Below are positions 6,516 through 13,104 of a DNA stretch of 40,673 bases, in pieces. The DNA lies in assembly GCF_009791395.1 (NCBI RefSeq), contig NZ_WSZK01000033.1, positions 1 through 40,673 of the forward strand, read 5' to 3'. The DNA comes from Halomarina oriensis. Its GTDB lineage: Archaea; Halobacteriota; Halobacteria; Halobacteriales; Haloarculaceae. The notes beneath the pieces are model-generated. The model was not told where the DNA came from, made no database searches, and saw only the letters and a list, made by a program, of their open reading frames with translations. Both the position numbers and the translations under genes were made by a program. Within the stretch, counting starts at the first letter, position 1, and every line of letters begins with the position of its first letter.

Positions 6516-8019
6516 CAGACCCTCCATGAGAACCGATAGCCTCGTCGCCGTCGACCTGTTCTGCGGCGGTGGTGGGTTTTCGACTGCACTCGCGCTCGCG
6601 TGCGAACAGTTGGAGCGTGACGCTCGCCTCATCGCTATCAACCACTGGACGAAGGCCATCGAGACGCACAAGCGGAACCACCCGTGGGCGGAACACCACA
6701 ACGCGAAGGTTGAGGAACTCCACCCACCCGCTGTCGTCGGGAAGGACGATGTTGATCTCCTCGTCGGCGGTCCCGAGTGTACGCACTTCTCGTCGGCGCG
6801 GGGCGGGAAGCCCGTCAACGAGCAGAAGCGGGCGAGTCCGTGGCACGTCGTCGACTGGGTGCAGAAGACCCGACCGAAGCACCTCATCATCGAGAACGTT
6901 CCCGAGCTGGAGTCCTGGGGACCAGTCGACGAGGACGGGAAGCCGTCGCGGAACGGCGAGACGTTCGAGGCGTGGATAAACGCACTCCACTCGCTCGGCT
7001 ACTCAATGGACTGGGACGTGCTAAACGCCGCCGACTACGGTGACGCGACGAAGCGACGGCGGTTGTTCATCGTCGGCCAGCGCAACGGACGAGCGACGTT
7101 CCCGACGCCGACCCACTCGAAGACGCCGGACGAGGACACCGCACCGTGGCGGAGGGCGGCGGACATCCTGAACCACTCCCACCGTGGCGGCTCTGTCTGG
7201 GAGCGGTCGCGGCCACTCTCGGACAACACGATGCAGCGAATCGCACAGGGCTTACGAGAACACTGTGGCGACGAGGTCGCCGCGTTCGCTGACGCTATCG
7301 AGGAACTCACCCCGGACGACGTCCACCAGATGCAGGAGGACATCGTTGCTGTTGATGACTTGGACTCGGCACTCGTTGAGCGCACCGAACCGTTCTTCGT
7401 CGCAGCTCCAGCCGTCGCCGCCGATGGCGGCAGTGTTGCCGAGTCGGAGACGGGGACGCGGATGGTGATGGGCCAGCAGTCGAACGCTCGCGCCCTCGAC
7501 GCCGACGACGCGCCCGTTCCGACCATCGCCACCCGGGGCGCTATCCACTACATTGAGGCCGAGCCGTTCGTGAAGCCTCGGAACGGCCCGCGTCGTGGCC
7601 TCCACAGCAACGCCACGTACCAACCAGACGAGCGACCGCTGCACACCGTGACTGCGAAGAACCACGACGGCCACCTCGTCTCGCCGTTCCTCGTCGAGTA
7701 CTACGGGAACAGCGACACGGCCTCGCTCTCGGATCCAGTCCCGACGGTGACGACGAAGGACCGACACGCGCTGTGCGTGCCGGAACTCTCACCGTGGGGG
7801 CTGGACCTCCGTTACCGGATGCTCCAGCCGGACGAACTCGCCGCTGCACAGGGCTTCCCGCCCGAGTACGAGTTCGTCGGGAACAAAGGCGAGACGACCG
7901 AGCAGATTGGGAACGCCGTGCCGGTGAACATGGCGAAGGCGCTCATCGAGAACGTCCTAACCGACGAAGCGGTCTCACTCACGAGTTTCGGCAACGAGGA
8001 GGTTCCTACGGATGACTGA
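6508..8019 (+). CDS. C5-cytosine DNA methyltransferase (orphan)
   Basis: 503 residues with the ordered C5-methyltransferase motifs: SAM site VDLFCGGGGFS (motif I), catalytic motif IV GGPECTHFS with C91 in P-E-C instead of the common P-P-C, motif VI IIENV at 128-131, TKRRRLFIVG (motif VIII), and GNAVPVNMAKALI (motif X). The stretch of about 240-430 between VIII and X is the target-recognition region and is longer than usual. It methylates cytosine in DNA. The site cannot be read from sequence. No restriction endonuclease gene lies nearby, so it may protect the element from host restriction or act as a regulator. GTG 6508 overlaps the upstream stop; ATG 6526, just before VAVDLFCGG, is an alternative. 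The preceding GAGGTG could serve as ribosome site. Confidence 0.9.
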   Translation: MSDRPSMRTDSLVAVDLFCGGGGFSTALALACEQLERDARLIAINHWTKAIETHKRNHPWAEHHNAKVEELHPPAVVGKDDVDLLVGGPECTHFSSARGGKPVNEQKRASPWHVVDWVQKTRPKHLIIENVPELESWGPVDEDGKPSRNGETFEAWINALHSLGYSMDWDVLNAADYGDATKRRRLFIVGQRNGRATFPTPTHSKTPDEDTAPWRRAADILNHSHRGGSVWERSRPLSDNTMQRIAQGLREHCGDEVAAFADAIEELTPDDVHQMQEDIVAVDDLDSALVERTEPFFVAAPAVAADGGSVAESETGTRMVMGQQSNARALDADDAPVPTIATRGAIHYIEAEPFVKPRNGPRRGLHSNATYQPDERPLHTVTAKNHDGHLVSPFLVEYYGNSDTASLSDPVPTVTTKDRHALCVPELSPWGLDLRYRMLQPDELAAAQGFPPEYEFVGNKGETTEQIGNAVPVNMAKALIENVLTDEAVSLTSFGNEEVPTDD

Positions 8020-8362
8020 CAGCGATAGCTTCACGTCAAGCACTCCCCTCGCTGACCGCGTCGAGGTTGTCGGTGGCGAGTACGACGTTCGACTTGTCTT
8101 CCACACCGAGTACGTGCTGGAGGGCGTCGTCGCGGGCCACTACGACAATGACGCGGTAGAGGTGGCCGAGACTCTCGCGCTACACGGGCGGCACTCGAAT
8201 CCCGCCGACCGTGACCCCGTCCACAGCGAGGTCGAGCGTACGCGGGATGTTTTCGAGGACGACGTGGCCGCCGAGCGAATCGACTGGGTCGACGGCCCGA
8301 CCGCACCGAGCGAGTCGACGTTCTGGGACGACACCGCCCACTTCCAGGAGACAGACCAGTGA
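8012..8362 (+). CDS. Acidic protein coupled to the methyltransferase
   Basis: 116 residues. ATG 8012 overlaps the methyltransferase end, with ribosome site GAGGAGGTT at 7998. Sequence is acidic with a strand-rich first half (VEVVGGEYDVRLVFHTEYVLEGVV) and a helical acidic second half. No motif or family recognised. Its stop overlaps the next GTG. Confidence 0.55.
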   Translation: MTDSDSFTSSTPLADRVEVVGGEYDVRLVFHTEYVLEGVVAGHYDNDAVEVAETLALHGRHSNPADRDPVHSEVERTRDVFEDDVAAERIDWVDGPTAPSESTFWDDTAHFQETDQ

Positions 8363-8613
8363 CCGCGACCGATGACCAGTGGTACGACGGTCTCGAAGAG
8401 GGTGACCGCGTTCCGCTCATCGACGAAGTACCGAGTGAGTACCGCCTGCAGAAAGTACTCCCCGAGAACGGTATCGACGGCGATCTCCTCATCGCGAGCA
8501 CCGACTACAGCCACATGGGGTCGCACCCTGCGTGGATAGAGGTCGACCAGCGCGTCATCTGTCCAGAATGCGGGACGCTCAACCTCACCCGAACGCAGGA
8601 GTTGAACGCATGA
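8359..8613 (+). CDS. 84-residue protein with one Cys knuckle
   Basis: Starts at GTG 8359 inside the preceding stop (GTGA). A strand-rich body (YRLQKVLPENGIDGDLLIAS) is followed by a single C-P-E-C-G knuckle near residues 70-74, which would need a second knuckle from a partner or dimer to bind zinc. ATGA overlap with the next gene. Function unknown. Confidence 0.55.
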   Translation: MTATDDQWYDGLEEGDRVPLIDEVPSEYRLQKVLPENGIDGDLLIASTDYSHMGSHPAWIEVDQRVICPECGTLNLTRTQELNA

Positions 8614-8933
8614 CTGCTCGGGACAGCTCGGAAACGTCGGCGCATGGCGAGTGTGAGGACTGCAGCACCGAGTGGTGGGGTGCGGAACCGAAGCGCTGCC
8701 ACCACTGTGGCCACCCGACTGCCGCCGGCGAGAACTGGACGACGTCTGGCCTGGACCGTGACGTTCTCGAAGCACGAGGCTGGGACTACTGCTCGGACCA
8801 GACGGAGCGCCATCCCATTCTCGGCGATGTCACCCTCCAGGAACTTGATTTAGTTGACGGACACGCGGTAGTCGCCTTCGATGAGGACGGTGAGCACCTC
8901 CACTCCACGGTTGTAGTTGAGGTCCGAAGGTGA
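8610..8933 (+). CDS. 107-residue double-knuckle zinc protein, last gene of the operon
   Basis: ATG 8610 overlaps the preceding stop. C-E-D-C (about 15-18) and C-H-H-C-G-H (about 30-35) form a zinc ribbon. The C-terminal half (VTLQELDLVDGHAVVAFDEDG, then HSTVVVEVRR) is a small beta-rich domain. Nothing follows in the same direction for about 670 bases, so the operon ends here. No specific function recognised. Confidence 0.6.
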   Translation: MTARDSSETSAHGECEDCSTEWWGAEPKRCHHCGHPTAAGENWTTSGLDRDVLEARGWDYCSDQTERHPILGDVTLQELDLVDGHAVVAFDEDGEHLHSTVVVEVRR

Positions 8934-9070
8934 CTGCAACATAGGACTCTGTGTGTAACCTCTGTGACTATACTTTTTTGCACCGGAACCATCGTCTCGT
9001 CTCTGTTCCTCAGAAGCGATGAATTCGGGCACCAAAGACCGTGATGGGAGGTCTGACTTTGTTGCACGTC

Positions 9071-9105
9071 TTCATCGACGCGAATTCATCGACGTATTTT
9101 TATAA
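9071..9105 (+). promoter_or_regulatory. TATA box preceded by tandem TTCATCGACG operators
   Basis: TTCATCGACG occurs at 9071-9080 and again at 9085-9094, followed at once by a strong TATA stretch (TATTTTTATAACGG, 9095-9108). Transcription would start near 9127, where the first copy of the 23-bp repeat begins. No gene with a start codon follows at that distance. Confidence 0.5.
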
Positions 9106-9126
9106 CGGCGTACCTTTGAGACATCT

Positions 9127-9447
9127 ACCGGTTAGAGGTGTGGGGTCCTCCGATTAAGAGTTGGAGGCACATTTCCACACTGACTCAACCCCGACCAGAA
9201 CAATCTAAATTTCGTGTGGGTCGGCCCCACATGGGCTACACGCCAGTGCTAAAGAGCCGAATCAGCCAGACAACGATTCGGACTCCGAGGAGGACTCTTT
9301 CGAGTACCTCCTTCGACGGGCCACGGGGATTGCCCTCTTCGTTTGGCTGGCTATCCGACGAAGGTGTTGAGATGTTCTCACCTCCGTTCAAGTGCCCGAA
9401 CTCAAGGACAGGGAGAACTCGATCACCGGTTAGAGGTGTGGAGTCCT
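9127..9447 (+). ncRNA. Candidate non-coding transcript bounded by direct repeats
   Basis: The segment begins at the predicted start site of the 9095 promoter. A 23-bp sequence (ACCGGTTAGAGGTGTGG then RGTCCT) opens it at 9127-9149 and recurs at 9425-9447 with one mismatch. Just inside the first copy, CCTCC and GGAGG (about 9146-9166) can pair as a small hairpin. No start codon with a credible protein is seen. It could be an ncRNA, a decayed gene or a recombination scar. Confidence 0.3.
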
Positions 9448-9560
9448 GTGCCAGCGGGTAGGTCTTCGTGCCCTCGCGTTGGCACGCTTACTTGTACCGC
9501 AGTATCTGCCCCAAGTTAAACCCTTGGAGTCGGGGGGGTTTGGGGGTAGAAATTGCATTG

Positions 9561-9568
9561 ACAATATA
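9561..9568 (+). promoter_or_regulatory. TATA box for the Toprim gene
   Basis: ACAATATATC gives the best TATA box before the 9694 gene. Transcription would start near 9590, leaving a leader of about 100 bases that contains the 9608 mini-gene. Confidence 0.4.
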
Positions 9569-9607
9569 TCTCACAGTACTGATGACCACGCAAGTCTCAG
9601 CCTGTTC

Positions 9608-9694
9608 ATGTATACTACGACTTCTCCAGCGACAGAAGCCATTGCCCACTATCCTGCCTCTGCTATTCCCGGGGTCACCCGACACACCGAGTAG
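9608..9694 (+). CDS. Possible 28-residue leader peptide
   Basis: ATG 9608 opens a 28-residue frame whose TAG overlaps the GTG start of the Toprim gene (TAGTG). It contains no known domain. The exact stop/start overlap suggests translational coupling, but such a short frame could occur by chance. A longer in-frame version from 9479 starts before the TATA box and is less likely. Confidence 0.25.
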   Translation: MYTTTSPATEAIAHYPASAIPGVTRHTE

Positions 9695-11277
9695 TGACTG
9701 ACGACCTCCACCTCTCCGACCTCGTCACCGAGCGTGGTGAGCTCCGCGACCTCCGAAGTCGCCTGAAGCAACTCCGGGACGACCTCAACGTCGAGCGCGA
9801 CCCGACCGAACAGCTCGACATCGCCGACGTCCTCGCGCTCTCACCGAAGAACGACGCTGGGTACATCCGCCCCTCAGACCTCGAGAAGGCAGAGTGGTTC
9901 GCTGACCTCTACGAAGCGCAGGGCAAACCGGACGTCCACCCCCGCGGCTTCCACTATATCATCATCCACGAAGACGTTGAGCGTCGCAACGGCGACCCGT
10001 ACGGGAACACGACAGCCTGCTGGCGCGAGCTGAAGGAGGGGACGTTCTGGGCCCAACTGCTGGGCCTCGTCGATGCCGACCGAATTGGTGACTCGAAGAA
10101 CGACCGCGAGCCGGTGACGAGCGCGTTCGACACGTCCGACCGTCCGCTGCCACGGTGGGACCGACCACTCGACCCGCGTCGGACCAGCGTCGAGCACGCC
10201 GTCGACGACGGCTACCGGCGAGCGACCATTCCGCGCGAGCTCGGGCCTGCCCGCGTAGAGGAGGTCGACGTCGAGGCGTTCATCGACCAGCAGGTCGAGC
10301 GTGTCGTGAGGGCGGCGTTTGACCGTATCCAGTACCACCACCAGGCACGACAGGACTACTACGTCGAGGTGTGGGCTGAGAAGTCCGGTGTCATTCCCAC
10401 CGAGACGGTGACGGACTACGGCGCCACCGTTCGCGAGGCCGACGGTGGGGAATTCTCCTATCAGATGTGTCGGTCGGCCATCGAACTCGCCGCTGCTCGC
10501 GACCAGGACCTCGCCATCGTCGTCGTCGCTGACTACGACCCGAAGGGCCACGACATGAGCAAGTCGGTCGCCCGAAAGGTCGAAATCGAGTCGCTGTTCC
10601 ACGACTGCGAGGCCGAAGTCGTCCACGGTGCGGTCACCAAAGAGCATGTGCGCGCGTTCGCGCTCCCGGGTACGCCAGCCTCCAAGCCTCGCGGGCTCGA
10701 CCACGGGAATCGCGGTGCCGTCTCCTACGAGACGCACAAGGATCTGTTCCGGAACTACGCCGGTCAGGAGCCAGTTGAGATACAGGCGTTCTCCTCACGG
10801 TACCCTTCGGCGTTCCGGCAAGCCCTCGAAGACTGTCTGCGCCCATACGTCGACGAGTCGCTGTCGTCGCGTATCGACCAGGCCATCGAGGACGCGCGGG
10901 CAGACGCGCGGGATGGTGTTCGGGCGGCGTTCCTCAAGCGTGATGAGGACCTCGCCACCGCGCTCGGCGAGTTGGAGACCGCGGTGGAGCGGTATCAAGA
11001 GCGGATGAACCCCCACTTCGGGGCTGCTGAGTCTGGGTTGGATGCTCTCCACGTCGAAGACCAGAACGTCCGGCGAGAGGAAGGCGTCCCCGATCGGCGC
11101 GACGCGTTCGTCGACATCGTCGAGTCGGTCGACTGGGAGGGGGCCCTCGCGGATGTATCGCTGGAGCTCCCTACTGCCGAGGTCGACCTGTCCGACGGCG
11201 CCGTGCTGGACACGCGGCGCTCGCTGCTGGACCAACTGGATGCCTACAAACGGTTCGACATGCGCTACGACGAGTAA
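9694..11277 (+). CDS. Spo11/Topo VI-A-like Toprim protein
   Basis: 527 residues. A helical N-terminus is followed by a winged-helix-like region (about 64-140) in which RGFHYIIIHED places Y88 where Spo11 and Topo VI-A carry the DNA-cleaving tyrosine, and GLVDADRIGDSKND matches the conserved stretch after it. A Toprim domain follows: acidic E229 in VWAEKSGV and the D-x-D pair D280/D282 in VVVADYDPKGHDMSK. The C-terminal 180 residues are helical. The family cuts DNA through a 5'-tyrosyl link with Mg bound at the Toprim acids. No B-type ATPase subunit is encoded nearby, as in the stand-alone Mini-A-like proteins of mobile elements. The start is GTG 9694 in TAGTG. It could nick or nuclease-process the element for replication or transfer; that is inference. 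Confidence 0.7.
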   Translation: MTDDLHLSDLVTERGELRDLRSRLKQLRDDLNVERDPTEQLDIADVLALSPKNDAGYIRPSDLEKAEWFADLYEAQGKPDVHPRGFHYIIIHEDVERRNGDPYGNTTACWRELKEGTFWAQLLGLVDADRIGDSKNDREPVTSAFDTSDRPLPRWDRPLDPRRTSVEHAVDDGYRRATIPRELGPARVEEVDVEAFIDQQVERVVRAAFDRIQYHHQARQDYYVEVWAEKSGVIPTETVTDYGATVREADGGEFSYQMCRSAIELAAARDQDLAIVVVADYDPKGHDMSKSVARKVEIESLFHDCEAEVVHGAVTKEHVRAFALPGTPASKPRGLDHGNRGAVSYETHKDLFRNYAGQEPVEIQAFSSRYPSAFRQALEDCLRPYVDESLSSRIDQAIEDARADARDGVRAAFLKRDEDLATALGELETAVERYQERMNPHFGAAESGLDALHVEDQNVRREEGVPDRRDAFVDIVESVDWEGALADVSLELPTAEVDLSDGAVLDTRRSLLDQLDAYKRFDMRYDE

Positions 11278-11281
11278 CTGT

Positions 11282-11407
11282 TCAGGTTTCGGGAACCACC
11301 TTTTCGAAGAAGCCGTTACCGCATGCCCCGCACTCGTTAGGGGTCATGAATGGTGCGTATACGACTCCACAGTCCTTACAGGCGTAGAATGTACGCTCTT
11401 TCGCCAT
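11282..11407 (-). CDS. 41-residue zinc-ribbon protein
   Basis: A short gene converging on the Toprim gene with five bases between stops. The sequence runs MAKERTFYACKDCGVVYAPF, then C-G-A-C-G, ending in PET. Two C-x2-C knuckles about 17 residues apart make a complete zinc ribbon, and there is no room for any other domain. Haloarchaeal proteomes contain many such zinc micro-proteins. Role unknown; its small size means it is easily missed. Confidence 0.65.
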   Translation of the reverse strand: MAKERTFYACKDCGVVYAPFMTPNECGACGNGFFEKVVPET

Positions 11408-11857
11408 TTGCAGCTGACTGTTCGGGGTCCACTAACTCAAAGCTCATGGAGAAGGTGATTACCGATTACGGCGGAGTAGAGGCTGAGGCGCACTCTACTC
11501 TCGCTACCCGTCACTGGTCCACACAGCTTACTAATCAGCGACATCCCGCCGTCTGGCTCCTGATCGGAGGATGAGCGTTTGGCGCGCTTACGATTGGAGT
11601 GGGTCGACAGCGACGATTCGCTCTTTGTCGATATCGAACAGCTTGGCTGTGAGCATCGAACCAGCCAAAGTCAGTGTCATTACTTGAAGGCCGATACCCT
11701 CTCGACAGCCCTCCTTCCTCCCCCAGCAGCGGGACGACCCCGACGGGCCCCCGACCCGACACCTTGGTGTCGGTCTGTGGTCCAGTTTTCTATTAGTTGG
11801 CTCTGACTCTATCCGATACGGTATACATCGCACAGGCGGGTGGACGCGGGACGCTGG

Positions 11858-11896
11858 CTACTGTACCTACTGTACCTGTTCGTCCTACTGTACAGT
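11858..11896. repeat. Three CTACTGTAC iterons ending in a palindrome
   Basis: CTACTGTAC at 11858, 11867 and 11885, i.e. steps of 9 and 18 bases. The last copy extends to the perfect palindrome ACTGTACAGT at 11887-11896. The phasing suggests a protein-binding array. Confidence 0.5.
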
Positions 11897-11904
11897 CAGG
11901 TGGG

Positions 11905-11943
11905 GCATCCACCAATCCGCCAGTCCGTTCAGTCGGTGGATGC
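11905..11943 (-). terminator. Stem-loop after the long minus-strand array
   Basis: GCATCCACC (11905-11913) pairs perfectly with GGTGGATGC (11935-11943), loop of 21 bases, starting 15 bases after the stop codon of the last gene. Likely transcript end or mRNA 3' structure. Confidence 0.4.
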
Positions 11944-11958
11944 TGTGTGGTGATGTGG

Positions 11959-13100
11959 TTACCCCATCACGACGAGCTTCGAGGAGACGGCGTCTACACG
12001 CGACTCCCGAGAGAGCGTCTCGATGGTGTCCCGAACTTCCTCCTCGCGCAGTCCCTTCTTCCGGAACTCCGTGACGACCGTCTCGCGGTGGACACCCCAG
12101 TCGCTTCCCTCGTCCATGTGTTCCTCGACGAACGCAACGATGCGGTCGCTCAGCTCGGCGGAGTCCGCACCGACCTCCTGGTACTCGTCGACGTCGAGGT
12201 CGAACGCTTCAACATAGGTCTTCAGCTTCGTCTCGTTCTGCTTCGGGAGCGTGTCGAAGACGCCGACGACCGTCACCCGGTCATCGACCCCCATCCGGTC
12301 ACAGAGGTCGTCTTTAGCGAACACCGTAACTGCCGGCGGACTGTCGAGTTCGGTGTCCTGTGGGATGAGGACGACCTCCTGAAAGTCGACGAGGTCGGAC
12401 TCACGCTCGTTGAACACGAACGGGCCCTGGTTCTCACAGGCGCCACAGATGCTCGGCTCGATCATCTTTCCGGCCGACTGCTTCATCCGCGTCATCGTCC
12501 CGCAGCGCTGGCACTCCCAGGCAGCCTCGCTCGCGAACGGAACGACACCTTCTGTCTCGATGACGGTGCCCGTGAGGGCGATGAGGTGGCCCAGATGCCG
12601 CGTGCGCTGTTTCCCGACCCGGTAGGTGTGTTCGGTAGGGAGGTTCCGGATGCGGACGTTGAGCCGAGCGTGGCGGCCCGCGTGCCGACGTTGGCGTTCG
12701 AGGTCCGGTCGGAGGTTGACCAGCGCTTGCTCGGCGAGGACTCGCTGCTGCCGTGGATCCTCGCGCAACTGCTCGGCGAGGCCGCGGTCGAAGTCAGAGA
12801 ACGCCGCCCAGTCCAGCCGGACCGAGCAGCGGCCGGGGCCGTACTCGTCGGCCAGTGAATCAACCGCCTCGCCCATCTCCTGGGCGAGGAACTCACGGAA
12901 GCGCTGGGCGTTCGGCGGGAGTTCGCCCTCGTCGGTCTGGTCGTAGTGTTTCGGCGAGAGGACGAATTGACACCCCCCACAGCGATGTCCCGTCCCGCCG
13001 GCGGTTTCTTGACGCACTCCCAACGTGGCTCATCGGTGCCACAGCCGGGGCAGGCGTCGATAGCGATTCCACTCTCGGTGTCGTGTGTTGCGTGGCTCAT
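11959..13100 (-). CDS. MCM-like DNA-binding protein lacking the AAA+ motor (one frameshift)
   Basis: The protein starts at ATG 13100 (MSHATHDTESGIAIDACPGC), four bases after the ATPase stop. After GTDEPRWECVKKPPAG the frame must shift by one base (near 12970-13010) to continue as HRCGGCQFVLSPKH. Joined, the parts make an N-terminal zinc ribbon (C-P-G-C and C-G-G-C). Then come the MCM N-terminal helical region and OB fold: LTGTVIETEGVVPFASEAAW, C-Q-R-C-G and C-G-A-C zinc knuckles, DLVDFQEVVLIPQ, DRVTVVGVF. The C-terminus is an MCM-type winged helix (VVTEFRKKGLREEEVRDTIE). The Walker A/B ATPase block of true MCM (about 300 residues) is absent, so it should bind DNA, perhaps as a ring, without unwinding it. 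Coupling to the HerA/VirD4-like ATPase suggests a joint DNA-handling role (inference). The frameshift may be a sequencing error. Confidence 0.75.
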
Positions 13101-13104
13101 CGAC

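Larger units (their letters stand above)
8934..9693. other. 760-base intergenic region with two promoters and repeats
   Basis: AT-richer than its surroundings and without a convincing long gene. It holds a candidate regulated promoter (9071-9105), two 23-bp direct repeats (9127-9149, 9425-9447), and a second TATA box (9561-9568) for the Toprim gene. One reading frame ending near 9362 encodes an acidic stretch, D-N-D-S-D-S-E-E-D, then a hydrophobic run, A-L-F-V-W-L-A-I-R-R-R, without a start codon, possibly the remnant of a membrane-protein gene. Inverted 10-mers GATGAATTCG (9018-9027) and CGAATTCATC (9081-9090) lie near the first promoter. Confidence 0.5.
11408..11958. other. 551-base intergenic region with iterons and hairpins
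   Basis: No credible gene. A 30-residue minus-strand frame at 11588-11680 exists but lacks a promoter. The region holds a GACACC-TT-GGTGTC hairpin at 11757-11770, three CTACTGTAC repeats at 11858-11893, and a 9-bp stem (GCATCCACC/GGTGGATGC) at 11905-11943 just after the end of the long minus-strand gene array. Confidence 0.5.

Noticed and set aside
8935-9068. Possible miniature transposable element
   Set aside because: Ends TGCAACATAG and the reverse of CTTTGTTGCA match over only about 10 bases and no target duplication is visible.
11588-11680. 30-residue minus-strand frame
   Set aside because: No TATA box or ribosome site, no recognisable domain, and chance open frames of this size are common.
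11797-12858. Plus-strand open frame of 353 codons opposite the MCM-like gene
   Set aside because: Its opposite strand encodes the zinc knuckles and OB-fold motifs; the plus-strand product shows no motif.
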